Positions 9,560 to 18,010 of a stretch of 64,000 bases of DNA are shown here, one piece after another. The DNA is from JAKQDH01 sp029558835. Its GTDB lineage: Bacteria > Planctomycetota > Phycisphaerae > UBA1845. The stretch lies in the NCBI GenBank assembly GCA_035356615.1, contig DAOQSN010000001.1, positions 397,961 to 461,960 of the forward strand. The letters run 5' to 3'. A program made the translations under genes and the position numbers. The notes beneath the pieces are model-generated. The model did no database searches, was not told the origin of the DNA, and saw only the letters and a list, made by a program, of their open reading frames with translations. Position 1 is the first letter of the stretch; every line of letters starts with the position of its first letter.

Positions 9560-9578
9560 CCAGGGGCGAAGCCCCTGG
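9560..9578. promoter_or_regulatory. 8-bp hairpin with GAA loop just downstream of the VR
   Basis: CCAGGGGC (9560-9567), loop GAA, GCCCCTGG (9571-9578), 40 bp after the stop codon. DGR target sites typically carry a 7-10 bp stem with a small purine-rich loop here; this one has a triloop rather than the usual GRNA tetraloop. It could also act as a terminator, but no T run follows. Confidence 0.55.
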
Positions 9579-9596
9579 TCGCGTAAGAAATGAAAA

Positions 9597-9776
9597 ATGG
9601 CCCGCGACGAACTGCTAGTCATCGACCGGACGTACGAACTACTCAAGTGGTTCCTGGGCCACTTGGCGAAGTTTCCGCGTTCGCATCGCCCCATCTGTGT
9701 AATCTGCGCAATCTGCGGACAAGGGATTCAATCCACAGATTACGCAGATTTCGCAGATTGGAGGAGGAATCCGTGA
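9597..9776 (+). pseudogene. avd: Truncated avd (DGR accessory four-helix-bundle protein)
   Basis: From the ATG at 9597 the first 31 codons read MARDELLVIDRTYELLKWFL and then GHLAKFPRSHR. This matches the N-terminal helix and KFPRxHR signature of bacterial Avd proteins, which are about 115-125 aa. Homology stops at codon 31, exactly where the hairpin repeat at 9693 begins. The frame then runs through repeat sequence to a TGA at 9774. Avd forms a pentameric ring that helps the DGR reverse transcriptase. The rest of avd and the reverse transcriptase gene are absent from this window. The frame is too short for a gene finder to report as intact. Confidence 0.7.
9693..9759. repeat. 67-bp hairpin repeat, left copy flanking the GxxExxY gene
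   Basis: The arm ATCTGTGTAATCTGCGCAAT is complementary to a downstream ATTACGCAGATTTCGCAGAT-type arm. The same 67-bp unit recurs in direct orientation at 10147-10213, so the pair brackets the GxxExxY gene. Confidence 0.85.
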
Positions 9777-10225
9777 CGAACGACCGGGATCCACGGACCT
9801 ACGCGATCATCGGCGCGGCGATGGAGGTTCACCGCGAGCTTGGCTGCGGGTTCCTGGAAGCGGTGTACCAGGAGGCGATGGCGATCGAGCTGCTGGATCG
9901 GGGTGTCCCGCATGCGCGCGAAGCGGTACTGCCCGTATCCTACAAGGGGAGACGGCTGGCCTGCGAGTACCGGGCGGACTTCGTCTGCTTCGAGTCGGTC
10001 ATTGTCGAGGTGAAGGCCGTGAGTGAACTTACGGGCGTCCACGAGGCCCAGGTGATCAACTACCTGAAGGCGACGGGGCTGGAGGTGGGCCTGTTGATCA
10101 ACTTCGGCGGAGAGTCGCTGGAGTACCAGCGTCTCATCCGGTCTGCTTCTGCGCAATCTGCGCAATCTGCGGAAAGGCAAGGAAATCCACAGATTACGCA
10201 GATTTCGCAGATGGAAAGGAAGTAG
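9773..10225 (+). CDS. GxxExxY family protein (PD-(D/E)XK-like)
   Basis: The protein is 150 aa and starts at GTG 9773 behind a strong GGAGGAGG (9760-9767). The name motif is in GCGFLEAVYQEA (G-F-L-E-A-V-Y). A nuclease-like core with YRADFV and VIVEVKAV matches the PD-(D/E)XK-like fold assigned to this family (PF13366). The biological role is not established. The C-terminal ~25 residues (SAQSAQSAERQGNPQITQIS) are translated from the right-hand hairpin repeat, as is typical for family members. The gene and its two flanking repeats appear to have been inserted into avd. Confidence 0.85.
   Translation: MTNDRDPRTYAIIGAAMEVHRELGCGFLEAVYQEAMAIELLDRGVPHAREAVLPVSYKGRRLACEYRADFVCFESVIVEVKAVSELTGVHEAQVINYLKATGLEVGLLINFGGESLEYQRLIRSASAQSAQSAERQGNPQITQISQMERK
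10147..10213. repeat. 67-bp hairpin repeat, right copy
   Basis: A direct copy of 9693-9759 with minor differences in the loop. It encodes the C-terminal tail of the GxxExxY protein and ends shortly before the next gene. Confidence 0.85.
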
Positions 10226-10251
10226 AGGCCACGCGAGTGGAGGTTATGACC

Positions 10252-13200
10252 ATGTGCGTGAACGGGCGACGAATCGGCGTATGGGCGGCTGTCGTTCTGG
10301 CGGGATGGTGCGTGCCGCTGCGGGCGGATGCGAGCGGGCCGCGCGAGTCGGGCTGCGGGCAGTCGGGCAACTTCACGATCGACAACCGCGGGGGCGGGAA
10401 CCTGGCGGTATCCCAGAAAGCAGTGGGGATCTTCCTGGCCGGTGTGCCGTTCAACAACACGTTCAAGGCGGTGGTGAACGACTGGGGCGGGGCGACGCCG
10501 GGGACCGTCACGTTCAGCCTGAACGGGCAGACCGTGGTCTTGCCCTACACGGTCGGGCAAGGGGCCGAGACGTCAGAGTTCGACATGGGCGACCTGCCGG
10601 GTGGAGACTGCGCGGTTACCTCGATGCTGTCGGTCACGGCGAAGGATGTGCTGGGTAACACGGTGGCGCAGATGGGCAAACAGCTTAAGTGCATCAACCG
10701 CCCGTTCTTCATGCCGCCGAACATGGTCGTCGCGCCGCTGGCGCCGTGGGAGTGGGGGCAGGCCATCGTCTATCAACTGTACCCGCAGCTCAGCTTCATG
10801 AACCTGGACGCGGTCTGGGAGGGCGAGAACGACCTGTTCAAGAACTTCGGCGGGGTAGTTTCCGGCGGCGCACTGACGATGGAGTTTGACGGGGACGCGG
10901 GCGAGTTCACGTTCGGCGTCAGCGCCGATCTGAACATCACGCAGGATCGCCCGACGCTCGATTCGCTGTTCGAGGAGCCGACGAACAAGAAGTGGATGGG
11001 TTGGAAGGAGGGTACGGAAGGCGGGAAGTCACTGAGCGCCGGCCTTTCGGCGACAGCCAAGATCAGCGAGGCCACGGGGTGCTTCGACGGGGGACTGGAA
11101 ATCTGCGGTAGTGGAGAATTCGGGTATACGTACACAATCATACCGATCGGGCCGATTTTCCCGCCGCTGCCGGTGTTCTTCACGGGCTCGGTGGGTTTCG
11201 CGATCAGTCCGGAGTTGTGCTTCGATCCGTGGAGCCTTGACCTCGAGTGCTGGTACATCGCACACTTGGCGCCGTTCACGGGAATCGACGTGAGCCTTGA
11301 GGTGTCGGGACAGGGCGGGCTGGAACTGGGTGTCCCCGGCATTCTCAGCGTTTTTGGCGGACTGGAGGGGGCCGTGGGCGGGCTCATCCACGTCTGCGGC
11401 GACCCGATTGAGACCTGTTGGGGCCTGCCGTATCTGGCGGACCTGACGTTCGACGTTTCGATCGTAGGCTATGCCCGTGCGGTCTTCTGGGAGTGGGAAC
11501 TGGGGCGCTGGGTGATCGTGGATTGGAGCTGCCTCGATAAGCGCGGCGTGCTGCTTATACCGCTCGACGGGCCGGTAGTGATGCGCAAGGCCGGTCGGCC
11601 GTACCTCGAGAACGGCGAGCCGTATGCTCGGTTCGAGCCGGGCGTCCGCAGCGGAGCGGGGGTGAAGCGTGACGGTGCGCGGGGCGAGACGGATGAGCTG
11701 GTCACTGAAAACACGAATCTGGAAGCGACGCCGGCGACGGCCGGGAATGGCAACCTGACGCTGGTGGCGACCAGCGAGGATGATCCGACGACGCCGGACT
11801 ATGTGGAACACGAGGTCTACGCTGCCTTCCGTGACGGAGCGGTGTGGGGTGAGAAGGTGGCCGTCACCGATAACACGGACGCGGACTTCCAGCCGGCGGC
11901 GGCGTTCGATGCTACGGGCAAGCCGATCGTAGCCTGGACCACCGTTGCGGGGACGACGGGTCAAGAGACGCTCGAAGAGGCGAAGGCCAAGATGGAGATG
12001 GCGTGGAGTGTCTATGATGACGGTACGGATACCTGGAGCGTCCCGACGCAACTGACCTCCGACACCAGCCTTGACGCCATGCCGCAGCTTGTGCGCGGCG
12101 CCGACGGCAGCACGAACCTGATCTGGCTGCACTCAGCGGACAACAGCCTGCCCATCGGGCCGGATGACCCGCCGGGCACAACGCCGGCAGTGATGGCAGC
12201 GCGGTGGAACGGGACGGTGTTTGGGACGCCGGAGGTGCTGCTGCCGGCGTGTGATGCGGTCGGCGCGATTCGGTACGCGCGCGACGCTACCGGCCGCGAG
12301 TATGTACTCTGGACATGGGATGCTGATGACGATCCGGCCACGATCGACGATCACGAGGTCTACGAGTCGCACACGGTGGGCGGGGTGTGGACGACGCCGG
12401 CAGCGCTGACGTCGAACGCGTCCGCCGAGACGGCCGTCGGGCTGCTGGCTACGTCGGGCGGCGTCGTTGCCTACTACGTACGAGTCGGCGGCGCCGAGGA
12501 GCAGCCTCAGGACCTGCTGGTCGGACGCAAGTTCGACGGCAGCCAGTGGTCGGCTGAGGAAGTGCTCATTTCGGCGATGACGGCGATTCTGTCGCCATCG
12601 TTCAATCTCGCGCCCGACGGCAGCGTGAGCTGCGCCTGGGTCGGCCCGAGCTTCGAGGAATACGGCAAGGGCATCCTCTATGCGAGCAGCCCGGACGGCT
12701 GGAGCAACTGGAGCGACGCGCAGCAGATGGCGGTGAGCTCATTGCCGACGGCGCCGGCCTGCACACACGCGGCGGGGAACGTGCAGGTGTGCTATGTCTC
12801 GGCGCGCCCGGCGCGCGGGTCGGAGAAGATCGAATTCGGACTCAAGGGCGCCCGCTCGACGGCATTTGATGTGCGCTTGCTCGACCATACGCCGTACACG
12901 GACCTGTGGGTCGAGGCGGCGGGGATCGTGGTCAGTCCGCAGCCGCCGGCGGGAGGAGAGCCGGCGACGATCTCCGTAACGGTGCACCTGTCGGGTGACT
13001 TCGACCAGGCCGGGGTCGAAGTTGACGTGTTCGATGGCGATCCGTCGCAGGGCGGGACGTTGCTCGGCAGCGATGTGGCGGACCTCATTCCGGGCGGCAA
13101 GGCCGTGCTGGAGTTCCCGTGGACGTATCCGAGCGATTGCGCACAGCATGAAATCCACGTTACGGTCGATCCGGACGACTTGGTTGAGGAGTTGAACGAA

Positions 13201-14040
13201 GCCAATAACGCCGTGAATGTCGCCATCGGCGGGCTGAACTTGCTGGCAGTATCGCTGCATCCGGTCTTCTGGACGGCGGAAGCGATCGGCGTGCGGGTGA
13301 CGGTTGAGAATGCCAGCTACGCGACGTTGTCCGACGTCGCTTTCGAGCTGCGCCGGGACTCGGAGACCGGCCCGTTAATCCTGAGCGATACGCTGCCGAG
13401 CATGCCGGCCGGAGAGCAGGTGCAGATGGTGGTGCCCTGGGATATCACCCTGACCGACGCCGGCGTGTACGAGCTGTTCCTGATCGCAGACCCCTCGGGA
13501 GTCATCACGGAGACCGAGCAAGCCGACAACGTCATTTCAGGTGCGATCCGAGTTCTGCCTGACCTCCAGGGCGAGCAGTGGAGTGCGGCGATTGTGGGCA
13601 CGACGGCTCAGGTTACCGTCCGCAACGTGGGAGCGAAGCCCATGGCCGCGACGACGGTAAGAGTTGTCCGAGCCGACCAGACGCTCGGCGAGGCGCCGCT
13701 CTCTGCGCTGGGTGCGGGTGCGTCTGCCGATGTGACGATCACGCTTTCCGAGTCTGTCCATTCCGGCACTGTCGCTCTCACGGCCAACCCGGATTCGACC
13801 GGTGCGGACGAGGTTTCGCTGCTGAACAACACGGCCGTCGTTATCGCGGACCTCGACGACGATGGCGACCTCGATATCGAAGACTTCAAGATGCTCGCAG
13901 GGTGCTTGGCCGGGCCGGACGTGACCACGCCCCCGCCGGGCTGCGATCCCGCCGACTTCGCCCAGGCGGACCTCGACGGCGAAGGGGACGTGGACATGGC
14001 CGATTTCGCGGCCTTCCTGGCGGCGTTTACGGGTGGGTAG
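10252..14040 (+). CDS. Large exported protein with CARDB repeats and dockerin-like end
   Basis: The protein is 1262 aa. Of three possible starts, ATG 10252 is preferred because GGAGG lies 8 nt upstream. A signal peptide ends near LRADA. The N-terminal ~450 residues are beta-rich with no domain I recognise. The middle resembles a repeat/propeller module, with recurring phrases such as DGSTNLIWLHS and PIVAWTT. Three CARDB-type Ig repeats (about 880-1195) carry the family's VDPDDLVEELNEANN pattern. The end has two acidic loops, DLDDDGDLDIEDF and DLDGEGDVDMADF, typical of planctomycete dockerin-like sequences. It is probably a cell-surface or secreted adhesion/structural protein. Confidence 0.75.
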   Translation: MCVNGRRIGVWAAVVLAGWCVPLRADASGPRESGCGQSGNFTIDNRGGGNLAVSQKAVGIFLAGVPFNNTFKAVVNDWGGATPGTVTFSLNGQTVVLPYTVGQGAETSEFDMGDLPGGDCAVTSMLSVTAKDVLGNTVAQMGKQLKCINRPFFMPPNMVVAPLAPWEWGQAIVYQLYPQLSFMNLDAVWEGENDLFKNFGGVVSGGALTMEFDGDAGEFTFGVSADLNITQDRPTLDSLFEEPTNKKWMGWKEGTEGGKSLSAGLSATAKISEATGCFDGGLEICGSGEFGYTYTIIPIGPIFPPLPVFFTGSVGFAISPELCFDPWSLDLECWYIAHLAPFTGIDVSLEVSGQGGLELGVPGILSVFGGLEGAVGGLIHVCGDPIETCWGLPYLADLTFDVSIVGYARAVFWEWELGRWVIVDWSCLDKRGVLLIPLDGPVVMRKAGRPYLENGEPYARFEPGVRSGAGVKRDGARGETDELVTENTNLEATPATAGNGNLTLVATSEDDPTTPDYVEHEVYAAFRDGAVWGEKVAVTDNTDADFQPAAAFDATGKPIVAWTTVAGTTGQETLEEAKAKMEMAWSVYDDGTDTWSVPTQLTSDTSLDAMPQLVRGADGSTNLIWLHSADNSLPIGPDDPPGTTPAVMAARWNGTVFGTPEVLLPACDAVGAIRYARDATGREYVLWTWDADDDPATIDDHEVYESHTVGGVWTTPAALTSNASAETAVGLLATSGGVVAYYVRVGGAEEQPQDLLVGRKFDGSQWSAEEVLISAMTAILSPSFNLAPDGSVSCAWVGPSFEEYGKGILYASSPDGWSNWSDAQQMAVSSLPTAPACTHAAGNVQVCYVSARPARGSEKIEFGLKGARSTAFDVRLLDHTPYTDLWVEAAGIVVSPQPPAGGEPATISVTVHLSGDFDQAGVEVDVFDGDPSQGGTLLGSDVADLIPGGKAVLEFPWTYPSDCAQHEIHVTVDPDDLVEELNEANNAVNVAIGGLNLLAVSLHPVFWTAEAIGVRVTVENASYATLSDVAFELRRDSETGPLILSDTLPSMPAGEQVQMVVPWDITLTDAGVYELFLIADPSGVITETEQADNVISGAIRVLPDLQGEQWSAAIVGTTAQVTVRNVGAKPMAATTVRVVRADQTLGEAPLSALGAGASADVTITLSESVHSGTVALTANPDSTGADEVSLLNNTAVVIADLDDDGDLDIEDFKMLAGCLAGPDVTTPPPGCDPADFAQADLDGEGDVDMADFAAFLAAFTGG

Positions 14041-14138
14041 TGGATCGGCGGCGCCGGCGCGGGCACCCGCGCACGCGGCATCGACGTGGCAACCCGGCCG
14101 CTCCCTGACGGTCGCGGTTCGGAGCGCCGGTCCCGCGC

Positions 14139-14426
14139 TTACTTGCCCGGGGTTTGCTGCTTGGCTTGCAGGGCGTTGAGACGGCGGGCCATGCGGGACT
14201 TGCGCCGCGCGGCCGTGTTGCGATGCAGGGTGCCCTTGGCGGCCGTCTGGTCCACCTTCTTGGTGGCCGCCACCAGACGCTCACGCACGACTTCCACGTC
14301 GCCGGTGCGCGCCGCGTCCATGAACTTGCGGATCTCCTTCTTGAGGGCGGAAGTGCGCGACCGATTGCGCTGGCGGTTACGCTCGTTCTGTTTCACTCGC
14401 TTCTTGGCCGAGGGCAGATTCGCCAC
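14139..14426 (-). CDS. rpsT: 30S ribosomal protein S20
   Basis: The protein is 95 aa and very basic. It begins MANLPSAKKRVKQNERNR, the conserved S20 N-terminus, and ends in an Ala/Lys/Gln helix. Length and charge fit the family. Translation starts at GTG with AGGAG 8 nt upstream. S20 binds 16S rRNA early in small-subunit assembly. The gene is monocistronic here, on the opposite strand to the preceding CARDB protein. Confidence 0.95.
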   Translation of the reverse strand: MANLPSAKKRVKQNERNRQRNRSRTSALKKEIRKFMDAARTGDVEVVRERLVAATKKVDQTAAKGTLHRNTAARRKSRMARRLNALQAKQQTPGK

Positions 14427-14752
14427 GGTCTATTCTCCTGACACCTTGCTTGTCATCTGTCTCGAATGTTCCGCGCACAGCCCCCCGCCGGACGCATATA
14501 GCGTCCGCTGCGTCAGGGGCGTCATGTTCCCGCGCGACAGTAGTCGCCGGTAAGCATGCTCCGCGGACCTGGGCACGTGCCCAGCTTTCATCCGTCCCCC
14601 AGGTCCACAGGACCTGGGCCACCCGTCCGCCACCTTCCCCAAGGCGTCTCCACGGACACACCTGGGTGTTGCTCGCCTTCGTTTGCTCCCTGACGGTCGA
14701 GGTTCGAATCACCCCCCCGTCACTCGCTATTCGCACTTCGCTATTCCGGCGC
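14427..14752. repeat. Intergenic region with degenerate family B repeat and an AGGTCC palindrome
   Basis: No gene is seen. At about 14493-14566 a decayed family B element keeps the TAGCGTC end, the CCGCGCGACAGTAGTCGC core and the GTAAGCATGC motif. At 14610-14630 there is the palindrome CCCAGGTCCACAGGACCTGG. A similar AGGTCC...GGACCT palindrome occurs near 55413. Confidence 0.5.
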
Positions 14753-16216
14753 CTAGCCGCCGGCCGGCAGACCCTCCATCCTAGCACGAACGTCCTTGTA
14801 GTTATAGTCCACCTGGAGCAGTCGCCCGTAGGTTTTTCGGGCCGCGTCGACGTTCCGGGCATCCTCCTGGGCCCGCCCCAGCCAGTACAGCATGGACTTG
14901 GCCAGGTCGTCGTCGTCGAACTCGTGCTCCTTCAGCCCCTCGCTCAAGGAGGCCATCGCCTCCGGTAGGAACCCCTTGCGATAGAAGCATCGTCCCAGAT
15001 GCAGGGCGCAGGACGCCCGGTTTTTCGGGTCGACCCGGGCCGCCTGGAACATCGGAATCGCGTCGTCAAACCGCCCTGCCTTGAACGTGCGCACAGCGTA
15101 TTCGTACTTGAGGCGGTTGTCGGTGGGGTACTGCTCGACCCGCTCCCGGTAACTGGATAACTCAAATTTCAACTGGTCAATGGTGTGTTTACGGATCGCC
15201 TCCGCGTCCCCTTCTTCTTGAAGCCGGCGGCCGAGGCGACCGAGCTGCTTGATCCGCACGTCCTGGGCCATCATCTTCCAGCGGAAGTCGCCGGTTTTCT
15301 TGTACTCCTGAACGAGCAGGCCGATGGCCTTGTTTTCCGCCTCGTCCGTCTCCTGGCGGCGGAGGAGGTCGATGACCTTCTGGAACGCCCCCGGGACGTC
15401 GGGGTTCTCGGCATACTCCTGCTCTGCGCGAGCGGTGAGTTCGACGACGCGGTCCTGGCTCTGTACGACGCGGTCCAGGTCGTGCAGTTCCGCCTGCTCC
15501 TCCGCGTCGGCGATGCTCTCACGGTAGGACTCGCCCCCCTGGTACTTGCCCTTGTGGATGGTGAGCTTGGTGGACAGGTTCCGCAGGGCCAGGTCCATGT
15601 CCCGACTCTTGGGGAACCGCCGCCGCATGACGTGGATGGCGTTGATGCCCAACTGGTAGGCGGTCTCGCCCGGAATCTGCTCGTTTCTGGCGGCCGCCCG
15701 GTCACCGAGTTCCTCGGCAGCTTCCAGCAAAGCCTGGAAGTGCTTGGCGCTGGTTTTCGGGTTGCCCTCCAAGGCCTTGTAGAGAACCCCGGCCGCCCAC
15801 ATGGCCGCATCGTCCGCCCGCAGCTTGGCCGCGGTGCGCGCGGCCGCCTCTATGTAGCCGACATTGTCGGGATCATGCCCGAACAGCCACATTGAGTTCA
15901 GGAACGCCCGTAGCGGCTCCTTATGCTTGACAGGGTGCTTCATTTGGTCCTTGAGGCCGGGCTTGGCGCCGCCGTTGTGCTTGCGGGCGACGGCGCAGCC
16001 GTGCAGCGGTTTGCACCCCTCCTCGACGGCGTCGGGCCAGTACTCGAGCCCCTCGACGTAGTACTGGATGGCGTGGTCGTATTGGCGTTTGTCCCCAAGT
16101 TCGCGGGCCCGCTCGAACCAACGCTGGGCCTTGGACCGGTTCTCGGCGGTGACGACCAGGCGGGCGTTGGGGTCGGCCTGCGGGGCGGCTTCTTCTGCGT
16201 TGGGGTTCTTAGGCAT
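14753..16216 (-). CDS. Tetratricopeptide-repeat protein
   Basis: The protein is 487 aa with no signal peptide. TPR-like helix pairs are visible around 28-60 (AQRWFERARELGDKRQYDHA) and 370-480 (CALHLGRCFYRKGFLPEAMA, SMLYWLGRAQEDARNVDAAR), with alpha-helical, charged sequence between them. The N-terminus is Pro/Ala-rich and disordered. It probably scaffolds protein contacts in the cytoplasm; no partner can be named. No Shine-Dalgarno precedes the ATG at 16216. It diverges from the def promoter region. Confidence 0.65.
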   Translation of the reverse strand: MPKNPNAEEAAPQADPNARLVVTAENRSKAQRWFERARELGDKRQYDHAIQYYVEGLEYWPDAVEEGCKPLHGCAVARKHNGGAKPGLKDQMKHPVKHKEPLRAFLNSMWLFGHDPDNVGYIEAAARTAAKLRADDAAMWAAGVLYKALEGNPKTSAKHFQALLEAAEELGDRAAARNEQIPGETAYQLGINAIHVMRRRFPKSRDMDLALRNLSTKLTIHKGKYQGGESYRESIADAEEQAELHDLDRVVQSQDRVVELTARAEQEYAENPDVPGAFQKVIDLLRRQETDEAENKAIGLLVQEYKKTGDFRWKMMAQDVRIKQLGRLGRRLQEEGDAEAIRKHTIDQLKFELSSYRERVEQYPTDNRLKYEYAVRTFKAGRFDDAIPMFQAARVDPKNRASCALHLGRCFYRKGFLPEAMASLSEGLKEHEFDDDDLAKSMLYWLGRAQEDARNVDAARKTYGRLLQVDYNYKDVRARMEGLPAGG

Positions 16217-16332
16217 TACAGCGCACGGTTGCTTCAGGAGCCCGGTTAACGATCCGCCGAAAGAGGAGACGGGTAGGGCGGGTCTGCCCGTGGTGGGGAA
16301 ACGCGCCTCCCGGGGCCGCCACCCTGGCTATC

Positions 16333-16370
16333 GGACCCCACGGCGGGTCGCACCTGCGACCGGTGGGGCC
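16333..16370. promoter_or_regulatory. Large hairpin between divergent TPR and def genes
   Basis: The upper stem GGTCGC-ACCT-GCGACC sits on a lower stem CCCCAC/GTGGGG. It lies immediately upstream of the def promoter and within the likely 5' leader of the TPR gene. It could be an attenuator or an insulator; the sequence alone does not decide. Confidence 0.4.
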
Positions 16371-16398
16371 TTTACAATCGTCAGCCCAGCCATACTAT
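16371..16398 (+). promoter_or_regulatory. Promoter of def-fmt-galK
   Basis: TTTACA at 16371 and TACTAT at 16393 are 16 bp apart, about 90 bp upstream of def. This is a good sigma70-type match in very GC-rich surroundings. Confidence 0.55.
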
Positions 16399-16487
16399 CA
16401 CGGTGGCGGCCCATGTCAAGGAAGCCCCAAGGTGGGGCCGGGGCGTGTGCCGCTGGAAGCGATGAAGAATGGGGTGCCGGGCGAGTC

Positions 16488-17039
16488 ATGGGGAACATGA
16501 AACTGGATAAACTGCGCATTGTCCATCACCCGGATCCGGCGCTGCACGTGCCCTGTGCGCCGGTCACCGAGTTCGGACCGGACCTGGCGCGGTTCGCCCA
16601 GCGTCTGCTCGAGCTGATGCGGACCGGGGAGGGTGTCGGGCTGGCGGCTCCGCAGGTGGGCGTCAATCAGCGTATCTTCGTGTGCAACGTGACCGGTGAA
16701 CCGGGGGACGACTTCGTCTGCGTGAACCCGAGGTTCGTCGCCCTCGACGGGTCGGCGGAAGCCGCGGAAGGCTGCCTGTCGCTGCCGGGAGTGACCGTCA
16801 CGATGCGGCGGGCGGCTCAGGTCGTTCTGGAAGGCTTCGACCCCGAGGGCAACCCAATCCGTCGGGAAGGCAGCGAATTGACCGCCCGGGTCTGGCAGCA
16901 TGAGGCGGACCATCTGGAGGGCCGGCTGATCATCGACCGGATGGGCGACGCGGACGAAATCGCCAACCGCCGGGCGATCCGGCAAATGGTCGAGGACTAC
17001 CAGCGCTGGCACCGCCGTCCGGCGCGCAAGACGGTGTGA
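16488..17039 (+). CDS. def: Peptide deformylase
   Basis: The protein is 183 aa, removing the formyl group from new N-terminal Met. All three metal-site motifs are present: GVGLAAPQVG (motif 1), EGCLSLPG (motif 2, Cys ligand) and QHEADHLEG (HExxH, two His ligands and the catalytic Glu). The start may be ATG 16488 or 16497; neither has a strong Shine-Dalgarno. The fmt gene begins 14 bp downstream, so the formylation and deformylation enzymes form one unit, as in many bacteria. Confidence 0.95.
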   Translation: MGNMKLDKLRIVHHPDPALHVPCAPVTEFGPDLARFAQRLLELMRTGEGVGLAAPQVGVNQRIFVCNVTGEPGDDFVCVNPRFVALDGSAEAAEGCLSLPGVTVTMRRAAQVVLEGFDPEGNPIRREGSELTARVWQHEADHLEGRLIIDRMGDADEIANRRAIRQMVEDYQRWHRRPARKTV

Positions 17040-17053
17040 GCCGCGGAGCAGTC

Positions 17054-18004
17054 ATGCGTCTGGTCTTCTTCGCTTCGGGCGAGTTTGCCGTCCCGACGTT
17101 GCGGCGGCTGGCCGCGGGCGACGATGAAGTCGCGCTGGTGATCACGCAACCCGCGCGGGAGGGTGGTCGCGGGCGCAAGCCGATCCCGACGCCGGTGCGC
17201 ACCTGGGCGGACGATCTGAAACTGCCGGTCCTGGAAGCGGAGAACGTGAACGCGGCGGAAGCTGTGGCACGTCTGCGGGAGCTGCGGGCGTTCCTGGGCG
17301 TCGTGGTCGCCTTCGGGCAGAAGTTGGGCCCGGAGTTGCTGGGCGCATTCCCGGCCGGCTGCATCAACCTGCACGCGTCGCTGCTGCCGAAGTACCGCGG
17401 GGCGGCCCCCATCAACTGGGCGATCGTCCGGGGCGAGGAACGCACCGGCGTCACGGTGTTCCGCCTGACGCAGCGCATGGACGCCGGTCCGATCCTCACC
17501 AGCCGCTGGACCCTCATCAAGCCGGAAGAGACGGCCGGGGAATTGCACGATCGGCTCGCGGGCGTCGGCGTGGACGCGATGCTGGGGGCGCTGGAGCTGT
17601 TCGCGGACGGGGTGATTCCGGCCGGCACGCCGCAGGACGATTCCCAGGCGACGGTGGCCCCGAAGCTGAGCAAACGCGACGGGTGGGTGCGTTTTGATCG
17701 TCCGGCGATGGAGATTATCCGACATATCTGCGGGATGACTCCCTGGCCCGGGGCGGCCGCGCGGTTCGAGGCGGCCGATGGTCGCTGGGAGCAGGTCGCG
17801 CTGGTGCGGGCCCGGCCGGCCGAGACGCCGGATGCCCCCACGGGCGACCCGGGCAGCATCGACGCCCGGCGTTACGTGGCCGCGGCGGACCGCTACCTCG
17901 AACTGCTCGAGTTGAAGCCCTCGTCCGGGCGAACGATGACCTGGCAGGACTACGTCAATGGCCGGCACGTGCAGGCCGGGGACCGGTTCCAGCCGCCGGA
18001 TTAG
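17054..18004 (+). CDS. fmt: Methionyl-tRNA formyltransferase
   Basis: The protein is 316 aa. It transfers formyl from 10-formyl-THF to Met-tRNA(fMet) for translation start. The N-terminal Rossmann-type domain contains LVFFASGEFAVPTL and the active-site segment LHASLLPKYRGAAPINWA, with Asn/His/Asp in the expected order (N before LHAS; the D of MDAGP). The C-terminal OB-like domain is of usual length. It begins at ATG 17054, 14 bp after def, and ends 6 bp before galK, so co-transcription is very likely. Confidence 0.95.
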   Translation: MRLVFFASGEFAVPTLRRLAAGDDEVALVITQPAREGGRGRKPIPTPVRTWADDLKLPVLEAENVNAAEAVARLRELRAFLGVVVAFGQKLGPELLGAFPAGCINLHASLLPKYRGAAPINWAIVRGEERTGVTVFRLTQRMDAGPILTSRWTLIKPEETAGELHDRLAGVGVDAMLGALELFADGVIPAGTPQDDSQATVAPKLSKRDGWVRFDRPAMEIIRHICGMTPWPGAAARFEAADGRWEQVALVRARPAETPDAPTGDPGSIDARRYVAAADRYLELLELKPSSGRTMTWQDYVNGRHVQAGDRFQPPD

Positions 18005-18010
18005 CATGCG

